A DNA stretch of 23,563 nucleotides from Cytophagales bacterium. Its GTDB lineage: Bacteria; Bacteroidota; Bacteroidia; Cytophagales; Spirosomataceae. Below, in pieces: positions 7,501-14,381 of this stretch (the stretch's first letter is position 1; each line of letters opens with the position of its first letter). The position numbers and the translations under genes are program-made. A model generated the notes under the pieces. It was not told where the DNA came from. It searched no databases and saw only the letters and a list, made by a program, of their open reading frames with translations. The DNA lies in assembly GCA_013205605.1 (NCBI GenBank), contig JABMMK010000064.1:1-23563 (forward strand). The letters run 5' to 3'.

Positions 7501-8163
7501 TTATAAGCCTCGGTAAATTTTGATTAAGTCAGAAATAGTATTTGAAATCGATTGATAATCTTTTTTGGCAATTAAATCAGCAGGAAATAATTGAGATCCC
7601 ATCCCTACCGCTGCAGCTCCAGCTCCAAACCAAGAGGATAAACTTTCTTTGTTGGGTTCAACACCTCCGGTCACCATAATTTTGGTTTTTGGCATCGGTC
7701 CCTTGATCGCTTTAACAAATCCAGGGCCGACTACATTCCCAGGGAATATTTTCACATATTTGGCGCCTAAGATTTCCGCATTTCTAATTTCGGTCAGTGT
7801 CATGGTTCCTGGCATCCAAGGAATATCATGTTTGGCACACACTTCGCCCACTTCCGGAGTCGTGAAAGGTTGCAACATGAAATCCGCTCCCATCGCAATG
7901 AATTCATTCGCTTGTTTGGCATCATAAATCGTCCCGATGCCCAGAACTAAATCTGGACATTCCTTCTCACAATAGTCGATCAACTTAGCAAAAATGGCTG
8001 GCGCTTCCGCACCGCGATTCGTAAATTCAAATACGCGAATGCCTCCGTCATAACAGGCCTTTAAAACGTGTTGGGCTACCGTTAAATCTGCATTGAAAAA
8101 CAATGGAACAATCGGGGTTTCCTCTATCCGACTATATACTACAATGGACGCATTTCTTGCCAT
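7501..8163 (-). CDS. eda: KDPG aldolase (2-dehydro-3-deoxy-phosphogluconate aldolase / 4-hydroxy-2-oxoglutarate aldolase)
   Basis: A 220-aa class I aldolase of the KDPG/KHG family, cleaving 2-keto-3-deoxy-6-phosphogluconate to pyruvate and glyceraldehyde-3-phosphate in the cytoplasm. The catalytic Glu46 is in IRVFEFTNRG and the Schiff-base Lys138 in KYVKIFPGN. LGIGTIYD (74-81), MPGT (117-120) and the phosphate-binding VTGGVEP (164-170) complete the active site. The Bacteroidota form is slightly longer at the N-terminus than the E. coli enzyme. It takes the product of the kdgK gene immediately upstream (2-base gap between the kdgK stop and the eda ATG), so the two act in sequence and are translationally linked. 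Confidence 0.95.
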   Translation of the reverse strand: MARNASIVVYSRIEETPIVPLFFNADLTVAQHVLKACYDGGIRVFEFTNRGAEAPAIFAKLIDYCEKECPDLVLGIGTIYDAKQANEFIAMGADFMLQPFTTPEVGEVCAKHDIPWMPGTMTLTEIRNAEILGAKYVKIFPGNVVGPGFVKAIKGPMPKTKIMVTGGVEPNKESLSSWFGAGAAAVGMGSQLFPADLIAKKDYQSISNTISDLIKIYRGL

Positions 8164-8165
8164 AA

Positions 8166-9176
8166 TTATCTTTTTAATCGACCCGTTAAATCACCATTCA
8201 TCACGGTTTCTATCTCGTCTAAATTTGCTAAATTAATATCACCTTCAATCGTATGTTTTAATGCTGAGGCAGCCACCCCAAAAGAAAGAGATTTAGCTTC
8301 ATCAAAATAAATTAAGTTTCCATAAATATATCCAGCCATAAAGGCATCGCCACCCCCAATTCGATCTACGATCTGGCTGATTTCCACCGTTTCAGATTTG
8401 ATGGATTTTGTTCCATTAAATGAGGCGGCGGATAAAGTATTTTGTGAGGCTGATATTTGACCTCTTTTGGTATTAATGATTTTTTTAATTCGAGGGAAAC
8501 GTGCCATAATTTGCTTACAAACTGATTCCCATCCACTCTTTGTTGATCCATCGGTAACAATGCCTAAAATATCATCCGCATCGCCTTTGCCACAAACAAT
8601 GATGTCGCAACCTTCAATCAAATCAGGCATAACTTCCTGAACTGTTTTGCCATATTGCCATAAGTTTTTTCGGTAGTTGACATCCGCAGAAACCGTAATG
8701 CCCATTTCATTGGCGACAGCAATCGCATCACGAACAGCCTGTGCCGCCGACTCTGAGATCGCTGGTGAAATTCCAGTCCAGTGAAACCAACAAGCATCTT
8801 TGAAGATTTCGTGCCAATCAAAATCAGACGGATCTAAATTGGCAAAGGCAGAATCAGCACGGTCATAGGTTACTTGGATCGGGCGCATCGCAGCGCCAAA
8901 TTCGACAAAATATAGGCCCAAACGACCTTCGCCAAATTGAATTTCTGAGGTGTCAACACCCACTCGAGCATAATATCCAGCAGCTGCTTTCCCCAATTCA
9001 TTGGCAGGAAATTTTGTAACATGTGTGGCAGGTATACCTAAATGGGCTAAACCTCCCGCTACATTGGCTTCACCGCCACCAAAAGTAAGATTTAAACTTT
9101 GAGATTGAATGATTTTTCCATATCCCGGAGGACTGAATCGACCCATAATTTCCCCAAACGTGACAACTTTTTTCAT
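8166..9176 (-). CDS. kdgK: 2-keto-3-deoxygluconate kinase (PfkB family sugar kinase)
   Basis: A 336-aa PfkB/ribokinase-family kinase. The N-terminal PfkB signature is NLTFGGGEANVAGGLAHLG (29-47), and the C-terminal one, DRIGGGDAFMAGYIYG (271-286), contains catalytic Asp277 and the anion-hole glycines. The opening TFGEIMGRFSPPGYG is typical of KDG kinases. The expected reaction is ATP-dependent phosphorylation of 2-keto-3-deoxy-D-gluconate to KDPG. Substrate assignment rests on the family and on its place between uronate isomerase and KDPG aldolase: its ATG is three bases after the uxaC stop. Confidence 0.92.
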   Translation of the reverse strand: MKKVVTFGEIMGRFSPPGYGKIIQSQSLNLTFGGGEANVAGGLAHLGIPATHVTKFPANELGKAAAGYYARVGVDTSEIQFGEGRLGLYFVEFGAAMRPIQVTYDRADSAFANLDPSDFDWHEIFKDACWFHWTGISPAISESAAQAVRDAIAVANEMGITVSADVNYRKNLWQYGKTVQEVMPDLIEGCDIIVCGKGDADDILGIVTDGSTKSGWESVCKQIMARFPRIKKIINTKRGQISASQNTLSAASFNGTKSIKSETVEISQIVDRIGGGDAFMAGYIYGNLIYFDEAKSLSFGVAASALKHTIEGDINLANLDEIETVMNGDLTGRLKR

Positions 9177-9179
9177 ACT

Positions 9180-10583
9180 TTATTCAAAGTTAAAAAATTC
9201 AGACGCATTCGTATATGAAATGTCTTTAACCAATTTGCCTAACCACTCCATGTCAGCTGGCAACTCGCCATTCTCCACATCTTGGCCCATCAAATTACAA
9301 AGGATTCTTCTAAAATACTCATGCCTAGGGAAAGAAAGGAAACTTCGCGAGTCGGTCAACATCCCCACAAAATGACTTAAAAGACCCATATTAGATAAGG
9401 CGTTTATTTGACTTTCCATGCCATCTTTTTGGTCTAAAAACCACCAGCTAGACCCAAACTGCATCTTTCCTACAATGGTCCCATCCTGAAAATTACCCGT
9501 CATGGTCGCTAATAATTCATTGTCACCGGGATTCAAATTATATAAAATAGTTTTCGCTAACTGGTTTGTCGAATCCAAATGGTTTAAAAATTTGGACAAT
9601 GGTTTCGCCTGTTCAAAATCTCCAATCGAGTCAAATCCTGTATCCGGTCCCAAAGAACCCAAAAGCCTAGCATTATTATTTCTTAAAGCACCCAGGTGAA
9701 ATTGTTGGGTCCAACCTTTGGCATGATCTAAATGAGCAAAATAAACGAGCATCGCCGATTTGAACTGCCATTTCTCATGGTCTGAAACGTTGGCCCCAGA
9801 AACTAATTGGCCAAAAATCTTCGCTATCTGCTCTTCTGTATAATCTTCTGCATAAATATGTTCTAATCCATGATCACTTAATCTTCCGCCGCAGGCATGG
9901 AAATAATCATGTCGCTCCCCAATCGCCTTTTTATAGGTAGATAAATCTTGGATACCATAACCAACGACCTGTGCCAATGATTTAACATAGGCATTGAACG
10001 TTGCGACATCATCCACAGCCATGGCCTTATCTGGACGAAAAGTAGGCAAGACTTTAATCGCATAGCCACTCGCTTTTATTTGTTTATGATAGCCTAAATT
10101 GTCAATTGGATCATCGGTTGTGCATAAAACTTTTACATTCATTTTAAGCAACAAGTTCTTGACTGAGTATTCTGGCGTTTTTAATAAAGCAGCACAATGG
10201 TCATAAATTCGTTTGGCGGAAGCGGAATTTAAAACTTCAGTGACCCCAAAATACCTTTGCAATTCCAAATGTGTCCAATGGTACAAAGGATTTCGCATGG
10301 TATATGGAACAGTTTCAGCCCATTTCATAAATTTTTCTTCGTCGCTCGCATTTCCTGTGATGTATTTCTCATCCACCCCATGCGCCCGCATCGCTCGCCA
10401 TTTGTAATGGTCGCCGTATAGCCAGGCTTGCGTAATATTATCAAACTGATGATCATCGGCAATTTGCTGCGGCACTAAATGATTATGGTAATCAATGATG
10501 GGCATCGCTGCCGCAAATTGATGGTATAAAGTCTGGGCTGTTGCCGATTGCAACAAAAAATCTTGATCTAAAAACGCTTTCAT
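9180..10583 (-). CDS. uxaC: Uronate isomerase
   Basis: A 467-aa protein of the normal length for UxaC, an amidohydrolase-superfamily isomerase converting D-galacturonate to D-tagaturonate and D-glucuronate to D-fructuronate. The N-terminal metal motif is IIDYHNHL with H33 and H35. Other family blocks are the WLYGDHYKWRAMRAHGVDE segment (54-72), LCTTDDPIDNL (113-123), FRPDK (142-146), FHLGALRNNN and DSRSFLSFPRHEYFRRILCNL near the C-terminus. It acts in the cytoplasm as the first intracellular step after ExuT uptake. It follows uxaB by 25 bases and precedes kdgK by three. Confidence 0.96.
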   Translation of the reverse strand: MKAFLDQDFLLQSATAQTLYHQFAAAMPIIDYHNHLVPQQIADDHQFDNITQAWLYGDHYKWRAMRAHGVDEKYITGNASDEEKFMKWAETVPYTMRNPLYHWTHLELQRYFGVTEVLNSASAKRIYDHCAALLKTPEYSVKNLLLKMNVKVLCTTDDPIDNLGYHKQIKASGYAIKVLPTFRPDKAMAVDDVATFNAYVKSLAQVVGYGIQDLSTYKKAIGERHDYFHACGGRLSDHGLEHIYAEDYTEEQIAKIFGQLVSGANVSDHEKWQFKSAMLVYFAHLDHAKGWTQQFHLGALRNNNARLLGSLGPDTGFDSIGDFEQAKPLSKFLNHLDSTNQLAKTILYNLNPGDNELLATMTGNFQDGTIVGKMQFGSSWWFLDQKDGMESQINALSNMGLLSHFVGMLTDSRSFLSFPRHEYFRRILCNLMGQDVENGELPADMEWLGKLVKDISYTNASEFFNFE

Positions 10584-10608
10584 ATGGTATGATTAATCCT
10601 CAATAAAT

Positions 10609-12069
10609 TTATAAATACTTCGTTACTGCTGCCTCAAATCCTGGCAACGCACTTAAATCCTCTCCCCACAATGTCGTATCGGCTAAAACTTTTGTTAAGT
10701 TGAAGTCCTTCCAAGCCTCATGAAAATACGCGGCATAGTCGCATTGAATCGGATATAATTCCCCGTTGGAGTCCCCAAAATACTTACCATTTTCTTCCTT
10801 AACCGAATGCATAAACTGCAAATAAGCAGCAAATCCCATGCAAAATAATTCAGGTGCTTTGCCAAATATTTGATAATAATTCAGCAATAAGGGTACATTT
10901 CTCATCCGCATTTTGGTCGTATATTGAACCGTGATATCGATGAGTTTATGTTGGATAAATGGATTTCTGAAACGATCTAATACGGCTCTTCCAAATCGGT
11001 CAGCAACTTTAAAATCCATTTTATATGGGATCGCTAAGGCTAATTCACTGAGCATCAAATTCATAATTAATTTGCTTAAGTAACTATTGGCCATCACTTC
11101 TTTGACCAATCTGAAACCCAACAAATAGGACATGCCACACATGAATGTGTGCGTTCCATTTAACAAACGCAACTTCAGTTCACGGTAGATTTCAATGTCT
11201 TCTGCGATCACCACACCTTTGTCTGCCGCCGCAAATCCCAAGATTTTCTTTACTTCCGCTCCACCTTGAATCGCCCATAAACTATATACTTCCGAAATGA
11301 TCATTAGGGAATCCTCATAACCCAATTGGCCCAAAATGCCTGTTGACGTAGCCGAATCTGGACTTCCAGGAACGATTCTGTCCACTAATGAATTGCAAAA
11401 ATGATTAGACTCCGTCAGCCAAGAAACAAATGAAGCAGGCAATGAATGATCTGCCGCTAAGCGTAAAACAATGCCTTTTAAAACATCTCCATTATTGATA
11501 ATTAATTCAGTGGGGATGATAACCATTCCGGCGGTACTTGCACCGTCGAAATGTTGCCAACGCGCATGCAAGAATGCCAAAAGCTTTGCTGGATAGGAGC
11601 TAGGACATGCTGCTGTAATGGAGTCATTCGCCACATATTGAATGCCGACCTCAGTCGTATTTGAAAATATGATTTGCATATCCGGGCTTGTTGCGCAAGC
11701 CATAATGGAATCCCATTCTTTTGAAGCAGTTAGCGTTCTAGAAATGGAGGAATTGATGATATACTCTTCTACTTCTTTGCCTTCGTCGATTCCTTTAATG
11801 CAATGGGTAAATAATCCATCTTGTGTTTCAAAAGCATCCGCATCTCCCTTGGATGTCGATTTTACTACAACGATCCGGCCTTTAAATTGGCCCGAACGAT
11901 TTGCTTTGTCAACAAAATAATCACAAAGTCCACGAAGTAGAACTCCGGTGCCAAATTGCAATATTTTTTCAGGATAATCGAATATCTCTGCTTTTGGAAG
12001 TGCGATGGGTGTTTTGGTGTTGATGTCACCGGAATGAATCAACGATTTATTTAAAATAGGCATGGCCAT
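10609..12069 (-). CDS. uxaB: Tagaturonate reductase (altronate oxidoreductase)
   Basis: A 486-aa member of the polyol/mannitol dehydrogenase family, which reduces D-tagaturonate to D-altronate with NADH. The dinucleotide loop is ILQFGTGVLLRG (36-47). SNTTEVGI (136-143) and IPTELI (185-190) are typical of UxaB/UxuB-type enzymes, and KLRLLNGTHT (299-308) holds the catalytic Lys299, Asn304 and His307. Assignment to UxaB rather than the fructuronate reductase UxuB follows overall resemblance to Bacteroidota tagaturonate reductases. Two in-frame ATGs (12069 and 12063) are possible starts. It is the first gene of the operon, preceded by a promoter and palindrome at 12089-12145. Confidence 0.88.
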   Translation of the reverse strand: MAMPILNKSLIHSGDINTKTPIALPKAEIFDYPEKILQFGTGVLLRGLCDYFVDKANRSGQFKGRIVVVKSTSKGDADAFETQDGLFTHCIKGIDEGKEVEEYIINSSISRTLTASKEWDSIMACATSPDMQIIFSNTTEVGIQYVANDSITAACPSSYPAKLLAFLHARWQHFDGASTAGMVIIPTELIINNGDVLKGIVLRLAADHSLPASFVSWLTESNHFCNSLVDRIVPGSPDSATSTGILGQLGYEDSLMIISEVYSLWAIQGGAEVKKILGFAAADKGVVIAEDIEIYRELKLRLLNGTHTFMCGMSYLLGFRLVKEVMANSYLSKLIMNLMLSELALAIPYKMDFKVADRFGRAVLDRFRNPFIQHKLIDITVQYTTKMRMRNVPLLLNYYQIFGKAPELFCMGFAAYLQFMHSVKEENGKYFGDSNGELYPIQCDYAAYFHEAWKDFNLTKVLADTTLWGEDLSALPGFEAAVTKYL

Positions 12070-12088
12070 TATGTAAATTGGAAAATGA

Positions 12089-12113
12089 ATTGCTTTATCA
12101 TACGTAAAGCAAT
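12089..12113. promoter_or_regulatory. Palindromic operator candidate of the uronate operon
   Basis: ATTGCTTTA at 12089-12097 and TAAAGCAAT at 12105-12113 form a perfect 9-bp inverted repeat with a 7-base spacer. It covers the predicted transcription start of the minus-strand uronate operon, 20 bases upstream of the uxaB ATG. A second, smaller palindrome (TAAAG, 5 bases, CTTTA) is at 12115-12129. Position and symmetry fit a dimeric repressor of LacI or GntR type responding to uronates; the regulator is not in the window. Confidence 0.6.
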
Positions 12114-12114
12114 C

Positions 12115-12145
12115 TAAAGGTAGTCTTTACCTATAAATTAGCAAA
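12115..12145 (-). promoter_or_regulatory. Promoter of the uxaB-uxaC-kdgK-eda-exuT operon
   Basis: Read on the minus strand, TTTG (12142-12145), a 19-base spacer, then TACCTTTA (12115-12122). This matches the Bacteroidota TTTG-N19-TAnnTTTG promoter except for the last base. The predicted start falls inside the palindrome at 12089-12113, an arrangement typical of repression. Confidence 0.65.
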
Positions 12146-12183
12146 AAAATAAAGCTTTTTGATGAAATAAAAACCTAAAACGT

Positions 12184-12504
12184 TTACGCTTCGCCTATGG
12201 GCCCGTTATAATTCATCGGAAATTGGTAGCCTGAATCTTCTCCTTCCTTCATGATGGCTCCATGGTTCTCTTCGAATTTTTGAATATTTTCTTGCAACGC
12301 TAACATCAGTCGGTAAGCGTGATCCGGTGTCATCACGACACGCGACTTAACTTTTGCTTTTGGAATTCCGGGTAAAATCCGAATGAAGTCGATGACAAAT
12401 TCAGAGGGAGAATGAGCGATGAGCGCTAGATTTACATAGGAGCCTTCTGCCATTTCCTCTGGCAATTCTATGTTTAATTGGTTTTCTTCTGGGTTATTTG
12501 ACAT
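12184..12504 (-). CDS. DUF3467 domain-containing protein
   Basis: A 106-aa acidic protein of unknown function. It carries the DUF3467 pattern: GSYVNLALIAHSPSEFVIDFI (21-41), a VKSRVVMTPDHAYRLMLALQENI block (53-75), and an N-terminal acidic, disordered-looking stretch. Orthologues are short and widespread in Bacteroidota, and from memory are commonly encoded directly after rpoC. Here rpoC lies about 6.5 kb away on the same strand, with an AT-rich block between. It reads toward the uronate operon, with a 114-bp gap to uxaB. It may need its own promoter in 12505-12620, where I found no convincing consensus. No enzymatic motif or export signal is visible. Confidence 0.85.
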   Translation of the reverse strand: MSNNPEENQLNIELPEEMAEGSYVNLALIAHSPSEFVIDFIRILPGIPKAKVKSRVVMTPDHAYRLMLALQENIQKFEENHGAIMKEGEDSGYQFPMNYNGPIGEA

Positions 12505-12683
12505 GATTATGGGGTTAAAATAGGAGGTAGTTCAATGTAAATCTACGTTTTATGTTATGTAAAGATAATAACATTGTTTTAATCCGTGGATGATCGAAAC
12601 AATGAAAAAGGATCAATAATGTAATAAGTAAATTAAGAGAGAAAAGAGAAAAGAAAACAAGATTATTCTTTAATTAATAATTA

Positions 12684-12714
12684 TTTGGGAAAATCATAAA
12701 TGATGGTAAGTTTG
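12684..12714 (+). promoter_or_regulatory. Consensus Bacteroidota promoter driving the LuxR-type HTH gene
   Basis: TTTG (12684-12687), exactly 19 bases, then TAAGTTTG (12707-12714): a full match to TTTG-N19-TAnnTTTG. Transcription would begin near 12721, about 24 bases before the ATG at 12745. The rest of the 12505-12744 gap is AT- and purine-rich with no gene seen. It has a weak inverted repeat ATGTTAT/ATAACAT at 12552-12574. Confidence 0.7.
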
Positions 12715-12744
12715 TATCAAATACTATTCTAACCCTAATATTTT

Positions 12745-12984
12745 ATGTCATACAATTTATCCCTAACTACTGATTTCGATTTTAGCTTAAAAGAAATCCA
12801 AATTATTGAATTGATTCATAAAGGTTTTACTTCCAAAGAGATTGCTGATCAATTGTCTCTTTCTGAGTACACAATCAAGCGGCATCGACAAAACATTGCT
12901 CTAAAAGCAGGCACCTCGGGAAAAAGGGCTTTTAGAAAATTCATAAAAAATTACCCCCCTCCCTCCCCAATAACATCAAAATAA
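12745..12984 (+). CDS. Stand-alone LuxR/GerE-type helix-turn-helix protein
   Basis: A 79-aa protein that is almost only a DNA-binding domain. FSLKEIQIIELIHKGFTSKE (13-32), then IADQLSLSEYTIKRHRQNI (33-51) with the recognition helix, and ALKAGTSGKRAFRKF (52-66), is a GerE/LuxR-type HTH. There is no receiver, PAS or ligand-binding domain and no export signal. Small HTH-only members can act as DNA-binding partners or constitutive regulators. It has a perfect promoter upstream and ends 164 bases before the secreted-peptide gene, on the same strand. I infer that it may control that gene through the boxes at 13017-13042. The tail (PPPSPITSK) is low complexity. Confidence 0.8.
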   Translation: MSYNLSLTTDFDFSLKEIQIIELIHKGFTSKEIADQLSLSEYTIKRHRQNIALKAGTSGKRAFRKFIKNYPPPSPITSK

Positions 12985-13003
12985 TTATATCACTTATTTT
13001 GAT
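12975..13003. repeat. Inverted repeat spanning the HTH gene stop codon
   Basis: ATCAAAATAA (12975-12984) and TTATTTTGAT (12994-13003) are perfect 10-bp complements around a 9-base loop. The left arm contains the TAA stop of the HTH gene. It may be an AT-rich transcript end, although no U-run follows, or a protein-binding site ahead of the peptide gene. Confidence 0.45.
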
Positions 13004-13016
13004 AATCAAAAAGTGT

Positions 13017-13042
13017 GGTACAAAATTGGTACTTAAAGTACC
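13017..13042. promoter_or_regulatory. Triple GGTAC box cluster upstream of the peptide gene
   Basis: GGTAC at 13017-13021 and 13028-13032 (11-bp period), followed by GTACC at 13038-13042. The last two form the perfect palindrome GGTACTTAAAGTACC. It sits just upstream of a weak promoter-like element (CAAGTTTG, 13077-13084). Helical-phase repeats of this kind usually bind a regulator dimer. Confidence 0.45.
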
Positions 13043-13091
13043 ATAAAAAACAAATTTCTATCTAAGAACTTTACATCAAGTTTGCAAACCT

Positions 13092-13125
13092 TGGTGAAAC
13101 CCGAAAAACCAATAAAGAGTAGGGG
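13092..13125 (+). promoter_or_regulatory. 34-nt leader repeat, copy 1
   Basis: The sequence runs from TGGTGAAACCCG through AAAAACCAATAAAG to AGTAGGGG, ending 23 bases before the ATG of the secreted-peptide gene. It recurs with a single mismatch at 18240-18273, ahead of another small exported peptide. TTGGT (13091-13095) can pair with ACCAA (13108-13112), and the loop CCC (13100-13102) with the downstream GGGG (13122-13125), giving an H-type pseudoknot. If CAAGTTTG at 13077-13084 is the -7 element, the transcript would begin almost exactly at this repeat. Function unknown. Confidence 0.6.
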
Positions 13126-13148
13126 CAAATATTTATTTAATTATTATT

Positions 13149-13514
13149 ATGAAAACTTTAAATTTAAAAACAATTTTTCAAGGATTACTAATACTTATTA
13201 CTATGTTTTGCTTTTCATTCAGTTCAAATGCGGCAGGTAAAACTTTAGAAAATTTAAATTGGAAATCAAATCTCAGCAAAGAACAAAACAGCAAATATCT
13301 AGCTCTCAATTTCAAATCTTTGGAAGAATTGAATTCGTTCGATTTTAAAAAATTAGATGAACTTAATGAATCAGATTTTGTTGATTGCACCGTTTCAGCA
13401 ACTGTTTCTGCTTATGGTGTTTCTGTTACTTTCAGCGTTACAGCTCCTACTTGCGCTCAAGCTGGTGCTGGAGCTGCGAGCGCAGTAAGGGCATTTATAA
13501 GAGGAATGAAATAA
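13149..13514 (+). CDS. Small Sec-exported peptide precursor with Cys-flanked Ser/Thr/Val segment
   Basis: A 121-aa protein of no family I recognise. Residues 1-29 are a signal peptide (Lys-rich start, LLILITMFCFSFSS core, cleavage near SNAAG). Residues 55-76 are two imperfect 11-residue repeats, FKSLEELNSFD and FKKLDELNESD, acidic and probably helical. The C-terminal third changes character: Cys80, a Ser/Thr/Val-rich stretch (TVSATVSAYGVSVTFSVTAP), Cys102, then a small-residue helix AQAGAGAASAVRAF and a basic end IRGMK. The two cysteines probably form a disulfide after export. It is preceded by the 34-nt leader and followed by a hairpin, two GLPGLI genes and a TonB-like barrel, so I infer it is the secreted product or ligand of that operon. 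A bacteriocin-like or surface-peptide role is possible but unproven. Confidence 0.75.
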   Translation: MKTLNLKTIFQGLLILITMFCFSFSSNAAGKTLENLNWKSNLSKEQNSKYLALNFKSLEELNSFDFKKLDELNESDFVDCTVSATVSAYGVSVTFSVTAPTCAQAGAGAASAVRAFIRGMK

Positions 13515-13536
13515 AAAAATAATGAATTAATTTAGA

Positions 13537-13560
13537 GGCATACAATGAAAATTGTATGCC
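13537..13560 (+). terminator. Intra-operon hairpin after the peptide gene
   Basis: GGCATACAAT, a GAAA loop, and ATTGTATGCC form a perfect 10-bp stem, followed by TTATTAATC. It lies 22 bases past the peptide stop and 22 before the first GLPGLI ATG. It is a likely partial terminator or mRNA-stabilising 3' end that raises the peptide level relative to the downstream genes. Confidence 0.6.
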
Positions 13561-13582
13561 TTATTAATCACTAAATAAAATC

Positions 13583-14338
13583 ATGAAAATATTTTCACTT
13601 TGTTTGTTTTTGATTTGTTTTAATCTAAATGCGCAAAATTTAATTGTTAAATATAAGTTTAAATTTTCTCCTCTTAAAGAAGAATATAATTCTCAACTTT
13701 CTATCAATGGATCTGAATCAAAATATGAGATATTCGAGAAGAACAATTTAGTTGACAGTTTGCCTTTTCAAAATGAATCTAATGATCAAAATATAATTTT
13801 AAAAAATAAAATTTTCTTCAATAGAGTTATATTCAAGAAGATAAGTTCTGGAATTCAGAATGTTGAATTTTTAAAACCTAATTTTTCAAAGAATAACGAA
13901 TTGCTCAAAATAATTGATAATGAACAAGTAACTTGGAATATTACCATCGAATCAAGAATGATATTAAATTATTCATGTACTAAAGCTACGGGTACTTATA
14001 AAAATAAATCATATGAGGCTTGGTTTTGCCCTCAATTAAAATATTCTGACGGACCATGGAAATTTAGAGGGTTGCCAGGTTTAATCTTAAATATTGAGTC
14101 CATAGATAATCAACTTAAAATAGATGCGTTTGAAATTTCACAAACCCAGGAAGATATTTCAAAGGATAGAATTGAGGTTGCTAAAAGTTATACATGGCCT
14201 GAATATGTTGAATATTGCAATAACTATTTGATCAAATTAAAATCATCATTAATGGCAAGTAACCAAGATTTAGATAATTTAAAAACTGAAATTGATGTTT
14301 CTGTAATAGATCCAGATTTTAGAATTGATTTAAAATGA
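13583..14338 (+). CDS. GLPGLI family exported protein (first copy)
   Basis: A 251-aa protein with a short signal peptide (MKIFSLCLFLICFNLNAQ, cut after about residue 18). The GLPGLI family signature is complete: CTKATGTYKNKSYEAWF (132-148), then DGPWKFRGLPGLILNIE (156-172), with GLPGLI at 163-168. The family is Bacteroidota-specific, of unknown biochemical function, and predicted to be periplasmic or outer-membrane-associated. From memory it is often encoded near TonB-receptor-like barrels. Here it sits between a small secreted peptide and a second GLPGLI gene 43 bases downstream. I infer that it handles the peptide, or assembles with the barrel, in the periplasm. Coding composition is very AT-rich. 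Confidence 0.88.
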   Translation: MKIFSLCLFLICFNLNAQNLIVKYKFKFSPLKEEYNSQLSINGSESKYEIFEKNNLVDSLPFQNESNDQNIILKNKIFFNRVIFKKISSGIQNVEFLKPNFSKNNELLKIIDNEQVTWNITIESRMILNYSCTKATGTYKNKSYEAWFCPQLKYSDGPWKFRGLPGLILNIESIDNQLKIDAFEISQTQEDISKDRIEVAKSYTWPEYVEYCNNYLIKLKSSLMASNQDLDNLKTEIDVSVIDPDFRIDLK

Positions 14339-14381
14339 TTTAATTACAATTGATTATAACTCGAACACTATTTTAGAAATT

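Noticed and set aside
12118..12531. Extra ACTACCT boxes near uxaB (12118-12124) and DUF3467 (12525-12531)
   Set aside because: Single 7-mers are expected a few times by chance in a window this size on both strands, and they lack the 11-bp repetition seen at 18154.
12745..12984. Quorum-sensing LuxR solo
   Set aside because: Only the DNA-binding domain is present; there is no autoinducer-binding domain.
13092..13125. A preQ1-type riboswitch
   Set aside because: Size and pseudoknot topology are similar, but the stem and loop sequences do not match the known conserved positions, and the downstream genes have no queuosine link.
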